From: Anaerolineae bacterium | GTDB taxonomy: Bacteria > Chloroflexota > Anaerolineae > Aggregatilineales > Phototrophicaceae | Reading direction: 5' to 3' | Length of the DNA: 36,268 bases | Assembly (NCBI GenBank): GCA_022842885.1 | Contig: JALHOR010000050.1 | Span: 1-36,268, forward strand | Shown here: one piece after another, positions 1 through 7,582 of the stretch | Layout of the letters: the number at the start of each line of letters is the position of its first letter | How positions within the stretch are numbered: the stretch's first letter is position 1 | Position numbers and translations under genes: made by a program | Notes under the pieces: generated by a model | What the model saw: the letters and a program-made list of their open reading frames with translations, nothing else | The model's database searches: none | What the model was told of the DNA's origin: nothing

Positions 1-1
1 C

Positions 2-613
2 ATCTCGTTGGGGGTGGTGATATTTTTAATAGCGATTTTGATTGTGACCATGCAAGGTGCGCTGATGACGCCGCTGGATACCGGGCAGGATAATAATTTC
101 ACGGGCATTACGCGCATTGACCCGCCGCGTCCCATGCCCAATTTTACGCTGACTGACCAATTTGGTGAACCGATTGAATGGGTTGCTTTGCGCGGCAAAT
201 TAACCCTGTTTTCGTTTGGCTTTACCCATTGCCCGGATATTTGCCCGCTGATGTTAAGTGATTTTAAGACGATTCAGCGTAGTTTGGGCGACTTATCCGA
301 CCAAGTGAATTTTGTCTTTATTAGTGTGGATGGCAAGCGCGATACGCCGGAAGTGCTGAAAAATTATTTTGAGCAGCGCGAACTGGATAATTTTATTGGT
401 ATGACGGGAACAGAAGCCGCCTTACGTGCGCTTGGCACGCCGTATAACTTGCAATTTATGTATGGCGAACCTGATGCCAATGGCAATTACAGCGTTGACC
501 ATACTGCCGGGTCATTTTTGTTGGATAAAGAGGGACGCTGGATAGCCCGCTATGTCTTCGGCATTGATGCGGCGCTGATTGTGGCGGATGTGCGCGAATG
601 GTTGGGGTCGTAA
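2..613 (+). CDS. SCO1/SenC/PrrC-family copper chaperone, 5' end outside window
   Basis: Membrane-anchored thioredoxin-fold protein of the SCO1/SenC family, which delivers copper to the CuA site of cytochrome c oxidase or acts as its thiol reductase. Seen: an N-terminal hydrophobic segment (about residues 3-15 counted from the TTG at 8), then a soluble domain with the CxxxC copper motif in THCPDICP (Cys75, Cys79) and the distal His165 in the DHTAG segment, the three classical Cu ligands. About 200 residues is normal for the soluble part plus anchor. The frame is open to the left edge, so the true start may lie upstream; TTG at 8 is only the first possible start inside the window. No oxidase gene is visible, so the coupling to respiration is family knowledge. 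Confidence 0.9.
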   Translation: MSLGVVIFLIAILIVTMQGALMTPLDTGQDNNFTGITRIDPPRPMPNFTLTDQFGEPIEWVALRGKLTLFSFGFTHCPDICPLMLSDFKTIQRSLGDLSDQVNFVFISVDGKRDTPEVLKNYFEQRELDNFIGMTGTEAALRALGTPYNLQFMYGEPDANGNYSVDHTAGSFLLDKEGRWIARYVFGIDAALIVADVREWLGS

Positions 614-638
614 AGATTGTTGCTGTGCCGAGAAAAGC

Positions 639-661
639 AATTTCACCACAGAGACACAGAG
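639..661 (+). repeat. Dispersed CACAGAGACACAGAG-type intergenic repeat, copy 1
   Basis: The 23-base stretch beginning AATTTCACCACAGAG is repeated at 20041-20063 with one difference, and a diverged inverted copy lies at 3225-3242. All three lie between genes. Copy 1 and the inverted copy also share the preceding AGAAAAGCAA. It does not encode anything recognisable. Confidence 0.7.
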
Positions 662-696
662 CGCATCGAGGTTTCACGGAGAAAAATAAAACGATT

Positions 697-894
697 TGAA
701 CCGCAAAATCGCCAAGAACGCCAAGAAAAACATAAATAACCGATTTATCGGTTTCCTGTTTTGCGCTAGGCATCGGTTTTTAACCGATGACATAATGAAC
801 CGCAAAATCGCCAAGAACGCCAAGAAAAATATAACGAACCGATTCATTGGTGTATCAATCAAGCTAGGCATCGTTCTCCACCGATGCCTTTTTT
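697..894 (+). repeat. Tandem duplication of a ~99-bp unit between SCO1 and the first TIR gene
   Basis: Unit 1 starts at 697 and unit 2 at 796. The first 34 bases (beginning TGAACCGCAAAATCG, then CCAAGAACGCCAAG) are identical in both, followed by a weaker match and again an identical GCTAGGCATCG (765-775 and 863-873). Each unit contains a small hairpin after the conserved head (738-753 perfect; 837-851 with a G-U pair) and a second hairpin at its end (771-789 in unit 1; 866-889 in unit 2). Only the second unit ends in a T run. Short reading frames across it merely follow the repeat and are not called. The rest of the 614-972 gap shows nothing more. Confidence 0.75.
866..894 (+). terminator. 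Intrinsic terminator at the end of the tandem repeat
   Basis: AGGCATCG (866-873) pairs perfectly with CGATGCCT (882-889) around an 8-base loop, followed by a run of six T. It lies upstream of the first TIR gene and would separate it from the SCO1 transcript. Confidence 0.75.
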
Positions 895-972
895 GCTTCC
901 ACATATTTTGTTGTCGGAAGGCTTTAGAGGAGTCATAATAGGCGCGGTGATTTTTCCACATTAGGATGATTC

Positions 973-2862
973 ATGGCGAAAATTTTTGTCTCATATAAAC
1001 GAGCAGACCGACCTTTTCTTGATTTACTGCTGCCGAAACTGCGACGCGCACATGGCATGGAGTCAGTTTGGTTTGATGAGCATATCCCCGGTGGTGTTAA
1101 TTGGTGGCAAGTAATTTTGAGTAAAGTCGCTGAATGCGATGTTTTTGTGTTTTTGCTGTCCAATGATTCGCTACGCTCACCCTATTGTATTGCCGAATTT
1201 AAAGAGGCATTGCGCCTGAAAAAGCCATTTATTCCAGTGGTTTGTCGTTTACAAACGGAACTTCCACCTACTTTGCCCGATCGAGTATTACGTGAACTGA
1301 AAAAGACACAATGGATAACGCTAGTAGATAATCATGGTGGCATTGATGCCGATTCTATGGTGAATTTGAATGAGTCAATTCGAGAAATTCTACTAGCAAC
1401 CAAATCGGATACTGCTCCCGATCCAGTAGAACCAGAGGCAACACCCGAACCAGAAGTGGATGATTTGCCCAACGGGAAAAAAGAGAATTGGTGGACGCGA
1501 TTGAGTGAAGGTCAGGGTATTGTTATAGCAGCGTTTATTACCCTTATTGGTGTGATTTTAACGATATTTGCATCATTGGGTGGGTTTGGTAGTGGCAGCA
1601 CACCTACCCCCACAACTACCGTTCCTCAAGTGGCAATAGCAACCGATGAAGTCATCATCACCGATGAAGCAATGCCAACAGAGACAGAACCACCAACTGC
1701 AACTGAAACGCCATCGCCCACCGAAACACCATCGAATACGCCTACCAGCACGCCTGAACCGCTAAATCCGACGCAGATTGAACAAAGTGTGACGGCGGAA
1801 ATGGCAAAAATTGCGACCGAAGCGGTAGAAACCGTCATTGCCAACGCGACAGCAACGGTTGTCATGGCAACGGTGTGGGCGCAGCAAACGATTTATGCCC
1901 AAGAAACCAATGCCGCCAATGAAACGGCTACCTCCGCATTATGGACACCGTCTTTTACACCGGATATTCGCAAGACGGCAGAAGCGCGTTTTACGCAAGA
2001 TGCCGCCGCGACGCTGACCATGCAAGCTATTATGGATGCTTATACCGATACTCCTACTGCCACCTACACACCATCCAACACTCCTACACCAACGGCAACC
2101 AATACCTTGACTCCTTTAGAGCAGGCTCTAAAACTAGCGTGGAATTTTACTGGTACAAATGGCAATTGGAAAATCATATACCCCAATGGCTTTGTGCAAG
2201 AATTTAACGGGGTAGAGATGGTACTCGTTGCTAAAGGGTGTTTCATGATGGGGAGTAATGATAATACAGCCGATGAAAAACCGGTGCATGAGCAGTGTTT
2301 TGATGCACCGTTCTGGATAGACAAAACTGAAGTGACCAACGCCCAATTTGGCTCTATCGGTTGTGAAGAATATTCATCCGAACCAAATCAACCACGTAAC
2401 TGTGTGACCTGGTTTGAAGCCCGTGATTTTTGTGAGGCACGGGATGCCCGTTTGCCGACAGAACGTGAATGGGAATATGCAGCACGCGGCGTCGCCAATT
2501 GGGTGTATCCCTGGGGCGATGAATTTGTGGCAGATAATGCGGTTTTCAGCGAAAATTCAGGTGGGAAAACAGCCACAGTCAGCAGTCGTCCGGGTGGGTC
2601 ATCGTGGGTGGGGGCATTGGATATGAGTGGCAACTTGTGGGAGTGGACAAGCAGTTGGTATGCCGGGTATCCTTATGCTGAAGACGATGGGCGGGAAGAT
2701 TTAGTGAATAGTTCGAATAATAACGAATATACTTATCGTGTGTTGCGCGGTGGTTCGCTCGGCGACTTTTCCAACCTCCTGCGGGCTGCGAATCGCGACT
2801 GGAACGTCCCCGATGATACCAACTTTAGCTGGGGATTTCGTTGTTTGTCCTCTCTTAAGTAA
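973..2862 (+). CDS. TIR - transmembrane - Pro/Thr stalk - FGE-sulfatase-like receptor protein (paralog 1)
   Basis: 629 aa, ATG preceded by AGGATG. Residues 1-90 form a TIR-like domain: the KIFVSYKR start, the WFDEHIPGG loop, and SPYCIAEF, in which Glu75 sits where NAD-cleaving TIR domains carry the catalytic glutamate. A single hydrophobic span lies at about 182-204, with basic residues before it (GKKENWWTR), so the TIR end should be cytosolic. Residues 209-270 and 355-380 are Pro/Thr/Glu-rich stalk, separated by an Ala/Thr-rich stretch. From about 405 to the end is an FGE-sulfatase (SUMF1) fold: [58 protein letters not shown]. The cysteine pair of active formylglycine-generating enzymes before GFRC is absent, so a binding rather than enzymatic role is likely. 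Same architecture as the gene at 3370. Confidence 0.9.
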   Translation: MAKIFVSYKRADRPFLDLLLPKLRRAHGMESVWFDEHIPGGVNWWQVILSKVAECDVFVFLLSNDSLRSPYCIAEFKEALRLKKPFIPVVCRLQTELPPTLPDRVLRELKKTQWITLVDNHGGIDADSMVNLNESIREILLATKSDTAPDPVEPEATPEPEVDDLPNGKKENWWTRLSEGQGIVIAAFITLIGVILTIFASLGGFGSGSTPTPTTTVPQVAIATDEVIITDEAMPTETEPPTATETPSPTETPSNTPTSTPEPLNPTQIEQSVTAEMAKIATEAVETVIANATATVVMATVWAQQTIYAQETNAANETATSALWTPSFTPDIRKTAEARFTQDAAATLTMQAIMDAYTDTPTATYTPSNTPTPTATNTLTPLEQALKLAWNFTGTNGNWKIIYPNGFVQEFNGVEMVLVAKGCFMMGSNDNTADEKPVHEQCFDAPFWIDKTEVTNAQFGSIGCEEYSSEPNQPRNCVTWFEARDFCEARDARLPTEREWEYAARGVANWVYPWGDEFVADNAVFSENSGGKTATVSSRPGGSSWVGALDMSGNLWEWTSSWYAGYPYAEDDGREDLVNSSNNNEYTYRVLRGGSLGDFSNLLRAANRDWNVPDDTNFSWGFRCLSSLK

Positions 2863-2896
2863 TAGCTCTGATTTCTGGTTTTGACCTCACCCCCAA

Positions 2897-2934
2897 CCCC
2901 TCTCCTGATCGCCGTAGGGCGGCTAGGCGAGGGG
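2897..2934 (+). repeat. Inverted repeat within a CCTCACCCCCAACCCC-type intergenic repeat
   Basis: CCCCTCTCCT (2897-2906) pairs with AGGCGAGGGG (2925-2934), nine of ten positions. A small GCCG/CGGC inner stem lies in the loop. It sits just after the stop of the first TIR gene but has no T run, so it looks more like a repeat than a classical terminator. The leading CCTCACCCCCAACCCC phrase is, as I recall, a common intergenic repeat in several phyla. Confidence 0.55.
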
Positions 2935-3004
2935 CTTTACGCTGGTTTTTTGCGCCGTATGTTATTTGGGTTTGGCACGGTAAACCCATTCACCAAATAA
3001 TATT

Positions 3005-3159
3005 CACCTGATAAGGTGCAAAGTTCGATTTTAATTGTGTTTATCTCGCCAGAAACTAAAGTTTCCGGCTGCCAAACTGCCAAGTCTGCTAAAGAGACTG
3101 CTTCAAAAACGCCTTTAGTGCGTTTGGCTTTGTTTAGCCCCACGACTTTAGTCTGGGGC
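3005..3159 (+). repeat. Series of five short hairpins, four with a TAAA/TTTA loop core
   Basis: Stems seen: CACCT/AGGTG (3005-3018), GAAAC/GTTTC around TAAA (3052-3065), AGTCT/AGACT around GCTAAAG (3083-3099), AAACGC/GCGTTT around CTTTAGT (3107-3125), and GCCCCA/TGGGGC enclosing GAC-TTTA-GTC (3137-3159). Spacing is roughly 20-30 bases. The last four share the CTTTAGT or ACTAAAG core in one or the other orientation. They occupy the gap between the two TIR genes; no gene is seen in 2863-3369. Confidence 0.6.
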
Positions 3160-3224
3160 GACTTCTTAGTTCGCTTATTTTCTTCGTGTAATCTCTGTGT
3201 TCGATGGGCAGTGTCTACGCGCCC

Positions 3225-3242
3225 CCGTGTCTCAGTGGTGAT
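3225..3242 (-). repeat. Dispersed CACAGAG-type repeat, diverged inverted copy
   Basis: The complement reads ATCACCACTGAGACAC, matching the core of the copies at 639-661 and 20041-20063 with a few changes, and is likewise preceded by AGAAAAGCAA on that strand. A further GAACACAGAG-like phrase follows on the same strand (about 3195-3203). Confidence 0.5.
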
Positions 3243-3369
3243 AGTTTGCTTTTCTTGGTGCTTTCTGTAGTAAAAAAACCTCACAAAGTTTGAATTGCGT
3301 TTTATCGTTCTTATTGGAATAATGGCGTGTGGCAACATCTATAAAAAATGACACCTGAGATACCGCCTT

Positions 3370-4959
3370 ATGCCCAGTATTTTTATTTCGTATCGCCGCG
3401 CTGATAGTGCTATGTTGGCAAATTTGATTGCCAACGAACTGGAAGAGCGCAGCATTGATGTTTTCTTGGATACCACCGATTTAGACGGTGCAGGACCCTT
3501 TCCCGATAGATTGCGCCACGCGATTGAAAATGCCGATATTTTTGTGTGCTTGCTGGGCGCATCCACGCTGGAATCGTATTGGGTTAAGCAAGAAATTATG
3601 TATGCCAACCAGCAGAATAAACCGCTGCTGCCCGTATTCCAAGAACGCTATACACCGCCCAATCCTATTCCCGATGAGCATGTCGAGGCGCTGCTCAAAT
3701 CGGATGGCATTCAATTTTTGGATGTTCGCAATATTTATATCGCTGATGCCATTGAAGATTTAGCAGGCATGATTCATCGCACGTTTAAATCTACGCAAAC
3801 GGTGCGAGCCATCCTAACCAATACACAACCCAAAAAACCAGTGTCATCACCCCCAACCATGAATATGCCGCTGTTAGCGGGCGGGGCAGTGGCAGCCTTG
3901 ATAGTGTTGATTTTAGGTTTTTTGGCGATTCAACCGGGCGGCGTTTTTAACCCATTGGCTCCTACCGAAACGCCGACGCCCACCGCGACCATCACTTTAA
4001 CGCCCACGTCCGAACCAACCAACACGCCCGAAGCATCACCCACCGCCACGCTGACAAAAATCGTTACATCAACCGCGACCGATACGGTTACGCCTAGTTC
4101 TACACCAACAGAAACGAATACGCCGACAGCGACTTATACCCATACGCCACCTGACACGCCGACGGCAACCGCCACCTCTACCGCAACACCCACCTTCACA
4201 CCCGAACCCGTAGTGGTGGCGCTGACGCTTGCCCAAACATTTAGCGGCAGCAATGCCGATTGGACACCGTTTGTTCAAGAATTTGATGGCGTGCCAATGG
4301 TCTTAGTGCCAGCCGGGTGCTTCATCATTGGCAGCAATATTGGCGAAGATAATGAGCGCAAGGGACACGAAATTTGCTTTGAGACACCATTCTGGATAGA
4401 CCAATACGAAGTGAGCAATCAACAATTCGCTGCTTTTGATGGCATTGCCGCCAATTCTGCCACATGGGATACCCCTTTACGCCCGCGTGACCAAATGACG
4501 TGGTTTGAAGCACGGGATTATTGCCAAACCCGTTCTGGGCGGTTGCCTACCGAAGCCGAATGGGAATATGCTGCTCGTGGGCAGGATGGCAGGTTGTATC
4601 CATGGGGCAATACATTTGATGCTACTTTGACCATGTGGCGGCGCAGTTTTGGTGATGCTTTTAACGAAGGTGTGGCACGAATCGGCAGTATCGAAGGCGG
4701 CAAATCGTGGGTTGGCGCTTATGATATGAGTGGCAACTTATGGGAATGGACGATGAGCCGTTATCAAGATTATCCCATCCACGCCGAGGATGAGCGTAAC
4801 GAAGATAGTGATGATAGTGTTTTCCGGGTGATTCGCGGTGGTGGCTGGCAAAACCGCGAAGCCGAAACGCTGCGCGTCACGCGGCGCACCGGCACAGTGG
4901 TGACAGCGCATACTTTTCAAATCGGGGTGCGTTGTATGCGGGATGTGAGCCAACCGTGA
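3370..4959 (+). CDS. TIR - transmembrane - Pro/Thr stalk - FGE-sulfatase-like receptor protein (paralog 2)
   Basis: 529 aa. Residues 1-90 are a TIR domain ([28 protein letters not shown] with Glu75 at the NADase glutamate position, the same residue number as in the paralog at 973). One membrane span at about 167-188 is preceded by KK, predicting a cytosolic TIR. Residues 197-285 are an almost pure Pro/Thr/Ala/Glu stalk. Residues 305-526 form the FGE-sulfatase fold ([58 protein letters not shown]), again without the catalytic cysteine pair. The stop codon overlaps the probable GTG start of the RCK membrane protein gene (4956), indicating translational coupling. No strong ribosome site precedes the ATG. 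The two paralogs differ throughout, so the duplication is not recent. Confidence 0.9.
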   Translation: MPSIFISYRRADSAMLANLIANELEERSIDVFLDTTDLDGAGPFPDRLRHAIENADIFVCLLGASTLESYWVKQEIMYANQQNKPLLPVFQERYTPPNPIPDEHVEALLKSDGIQFLDVRNIYIADAIEDLAGMIHRTFKSTQTVRAILTNTQPKKPVSSPPTMNMPLLAGGAVAALIVLILGFLAIQPGGVFNPLAPTETPTPTATITLTPTSEPTNTPEASPTATLTKIVTSTATDTVTPSSTPTETNTPTATYTHTPPDTPTATATSTATPTFTPEPVVVALTLAQTFSGSNADWTPFVQEFDGVPMVLVPAGCFIIGSNIGEDNERKGHEICFETPFWIDQYEVSNQQFAAFDGIAANSATWDTPLRPRDQMTWFEARDYCQTRSGRLPTEAEWEYAARGQDGRLYPWGNTFDATLTMWRRSFGDAFNEGVARIGSIEGGKSWVGAYDMSGNLWEWTMSRYQDYPIHAEDERNEDSDDSVFRVIRGGGWQNREAETLRVTRRTGTVVTAHTFQIGVRCMRDVSQP

Positions 4960-6038
4960 CCGTTATTCAGCCTGTGATTTATCAGCGGCGTCCGCGCCAA
5001 AAATGGTTACAAACGCTGCAAGCCATTTGGCGGAACACGCGGGCATTGTGGCGTCAATTCCAGCGTTCTATTTTGGCGTTTTTATTGGTGACGCTGGTGG
5101 GTGGTTTTATCTATGGCGAACTTCACACGTTATCTGGGCGTGCGCCGATTGCCTTGATAGACCGCCCATATGTGATGCTGCAATTGATGATTCTCGAAAC
5201 GCCGTATGATGCCCCTGCCGAATGGTATCTGATTATTTTCTGGTATGCCTTGCCCGCGATTTTTGTGTTTATTGTTGGGAATGGGGTGGCTGATTTTGTG
5301 CGTTTATTTTTTGACCGCAGTGGGCGGAGCGATGCTTGGCGGGAGGCGTTGGTGTCAACCTATCGGAATCATGTGATTGTGTTGGGCGCGGGGCATGTGG
5401 GCGTGCGTGTCGTCAAAATTTTGCGCGAAGTGGATGTAGATGTGGTGGTGATAGATAACGAACCGGAGGCGGGTGTCGAAGCGGTTTTAACGGCACTGCG
5501 TGTCCCGCTGATTCGTGAAGATGGGCGTATTCCGACGACGTTGGAAAATGCTGGACTAAAAGAAGCTGATGCGTTTGTCGCCTGTACGGGTGATGATAAT
5601 TTAAATCTTTATGCGGTTATGCGGGCGCGAGATATGAACCCTGACATTCGCATTGTTGCCCGTGTGTGGGAAGATGAATTTGCTGAACAAATCAAACGTT
5701 TTATGAATGTACAATCTGTTTTGAGTTCATCCGGCTTGGCTGCGCCAGCATTTGCAGGCTTGGCATTAGGCGTAGAAATCACCCAATCTGTCAATGTGGA
5801 AGATACGCTGTACAGCACATTACGGCTCACGGTCAATAGCAACACATTTTTGGATGGGCGCGACGTGGGGACATTGCAGCGCGAACAGGTTATGGATATT
5901 GTGCTGTTGGTGCGCGATAAAAAGGTCGAAGTGCAGCCTGCCCACGATGTCATTGTGAAAGCGGGCGATGGTCTGGTGATTTTTGCCCAACATGATCGCT
6001 GTCTTGCCATCGCTGCCCGCAATCATTATCGCAAGTGA
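4956..6038 (+). CDS. Membrane protein with TrkA_N and TrkA_C (RCK) domains, channel-like but without a TVGYG filter
   Basis: 360 aa from GTG 4956, which overlaps the preceding TGA (GTGA); ATG 4932 in the same frame is an alternative. An N-terminal basic region is followed by a hydrophobic span at about 37-53, a pore-like re-entrant stretch near 73-84, and a second span at about 92-110. The spacing resembles a two-TM potassium channel, but no TVGYG-like filter is present. Residues 139-270 are a Rossmann TrkA_N domain ([10 protein letters not shown], GxGxxG at 144-149, then VVVIDNEPE with the acidic residue typical of NAD(H) binding). The last ~75 residues match TrkA_C (GDGLVIFAQ). In known Ktr/Trk/Kch proteins these domains bind NAD(H), ATP or c-di-AMP and gate potassium flow. 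The coupling to a TIR gene suggests a shared role; that is inference. Confidence 0.8.
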   Translation: MTVIQPVIYQRRPRQKWLQTLQAIWRNTRALWRQFQRSILAFLLVTLVGGFIYGELHTLSGRAPIALIDRPYVMLQLMILETPYDAPAEWYLIIFWYALPAIFVFIVGNGVADFVRLFFDRSGRSDAWREALVSTYRNHVIVLGAGHVGVRVVKILREVDVDVVVIDNEPEAGVEAVLTALRVPLIREDGRIPTTLENAGLKEADAFVACTGDDNLNLYAVMRARDMNPDIRIVARVWEDEFAEQIKRFMNVQSVLSSSGLAAPAFAGLALGVEITQSVNVEDTLYSTLRLTVNSNTFLDGRDVGTLQREQVMDIVLLVRDKKVEVQPAHDVIVKAGDGLVIFAQHDRCLAIAARNHYRK

Positions 6039-6062
6039 ACGATAAATTTTGGCTAATCCTTC

Positions 6063-7541
6063 ATGAATAAAAACCTCATGCCCACTATCGTATTATGCTT
6101 ATGGTTATTGGTCATCATCACCATTGGCTTTATCAGCACCCACAGCCGGATGATTGCCGACGATTATTGCACGGCATTTGTAGGCATAGACAAAACACCA
6201 TTGGGGGCAGTTCAATATTATTATACAGCGTGGACTGGGCGTTACAGCGATATTTTTGTCAAAAGTGCCTTAGCACCACTACAGCCCAATATTCATTCAT
6301 GGCAATTTCCTATGTTTTTGATTATTTGGGCGCTATTATTGCGATGGGTGTTGGGCATTGTTTTAAAGGCACTGCAAATTTATCAGTATCAATGGGCAGC
6401 TATTAGTCTGACTATTTTATTGTTGTTTGTGACCTTGGGAAATACGGGTGGGCAAAGTCTCTACTGGTTCGCCGCTTTAATCCCTTACGTTGTTCCGATG
6501 TTGCCAATAACTCTTATTGCTAGTGGTCTGTTATGGTTATTATTCAATAATCCGAGTTTTATGTGGCGATGTTTGATAGTCATCGGGATAGCATTATGTA
6601 TAGGAATCACTGCTGGCTTTACTGAAACCTATGCTGCGATGCAGATAACCGGGATTGTGCTATTGTTGTTTTTAGTCGGGTATCATTTATTCCAGACGCC
6701 AAAGCAGGTATCCGCAGCCTTTTCACCCAAACAATGGTTTATCATCTTAGGGAGTCTGTTAATCGTCGCCTTGGTTAGTTTGCTGGTGGTGGCATTGGCA
6801 CCGGGTAATTTTGTGCGCCTCTCGCAACAAGATGCGTCGGGCGTCGGCGTAGGGATACTGCCCTTAATCACAAATTTATTCGTTGTTATGGTGTTGATGT
6901 TTGTTGGTGAAGGCAATGCACTCGCATTTTTCCTCTTTACATTTTTTGCGGTTATTGTGGGATTATTTTGGTGGTATTCTGCCGCACGTCAACAGGATTT
7001 AGCCGCACTGCCCTATCCTAAGCGTCCTGTGCGGGTTGCTTTATTGGTGGGGCTAGGGGTTTTCTTGTTGGTCGGTGCTATTATTACGCCCCCTTTATAT
7101 GCGACCAGTCACGTTCCATCTCGCATTATTTTTCCTGCTCGGTTTGCCCAATTTTGCCTGTTTGCTTTCTGGGGCTATTTAGCGGCGCTGACACTGGCAA
7201 AATATCGTTTTCGTGAGCGTTTTGCCCGCAAATTATCGTATCGCTTGATAACATGGGTGTTAATTGGATTGATGATTTTTATGCCGTTGAATGTATTATT
7301 TCAACATGTAGACATCCTCCAAAATGTACCTCGTTATGCGACTGGCTGGGATGCCCGCCACGAGATGATATTGGCTGCCGCTGCCCGTGGTGAAACCCGC
7401 ATCGAAGTGCCACCATTAGCCTATAACTTTGAAGATTATTTGCAACTGGAAAAAATTGAACCTGAAGCGGATGCGAATTGGGTGAATGGTTGTGCCAGTA
7501 GTTATTACGGCATAGATGTGTTTGTTGCGGAAGAAAAATAG
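6063..7541 (+). CDS. Multi-pass membrane protein, DUF6056-like
   Basis: 492 aa with about ten to twelve hydrophobic spans. The N-terminus has one span followed by an external loop with ADDYC and a WTGRYSD motif, which recalls DUF6056-type and other C-type polyprenyl-sugar glycosyltransferase-like membrane proteins (acidic pair just after TM1). The C-terminal ~75 residues are soluble. It starts 24 bases after the RCK gene in the same direction and may belong to the same transcript. The family assignment is from general appearance only, and no function is claimed. A possible role is cell-surface glycan assembly, by analogy with GT39-like proteins. Confidence 0.75.
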   Translation: MNKNLMPTIVLCLWLLVIITIGFISTHSRMIADDYCTAFVGIDKTPLGAVQYYYTAWTGRYSDIFVKSALAPLQPNIHSWQFPMFLIIWALLLRWVLGIVLKALQIYQYQWAAISLTILLLFVTLGNTGGQSLYWFAALIPYVVPMLPITLIASGLLWLLFNNPSFMWRCLIVIGIALCIGITAGFTETYAAMQITGIVLLLFLVGYHLFQTPKQVSAAFSPKQWFIILGSLLIVALVSLLVVALAPGNFVRLSQQDASGVGVGILPLITNLFVVMVLMFVGEGNALAFFLFTFFAVIVGLFWWYSAARQQDLAALPYPKRPVRVALLVGLGVFLLVGAIITPPLYATSHVPSRIIFPARFAQFCLFAFWGYLAALTLAKYRFRERFARKLSYRLITWVLIGLMIFMPLNVLFQHVDILQNVPRYATGWDARHEMILAAAARGETRIEVPPLAYNFEDYLQLEKIEPEADANWVNGCASSYYGIDVFVAEEK

Positions 7542-7545
7542 GCAC

Positions 7546-7570
7546 CGGGCATCATCATTTTTGATGCCCG
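7546..7570. terminator. Hairpin between convergent genes, probable two-way terminator
   Basis: CGGGCATCA (7546-7554) pairs perfectly with TGATGCCCG (7562-7570) around a 7-base loop. It lies between the stop of the membrane protein (7541, plus) and the stop of the SHMT-GcvT gene (7583, minus). In the minus direction it is followed shortly by a T run (the A run at 7533-7538 on the plus strand); in the plus direction a weaker T run lies at 7584-7591. Confidence 0.65.
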
Positions 7571-7582
7571 ATAACGATTGCA

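Noticed and set aside
697-938. Short plus-strand reading frame over the tandem repeat
   Set aside because: It only repeats the direct duplication twice in one frame (NRKIAKNAKKN), with no other protein-like feature and a terminator inside it.
3005-3159. CRISPR array
   Set aside because: The hairpin units are not identical repeats with equal spacers, and no cas gene is nearby.
973-4959. Diversity-generating retroelement acting on the FGE/lectin-fold ends
   Set aside because: This fold is a typical variable protein, but no reverse transcriptase gene and no template copy of either gene end is present in the window.
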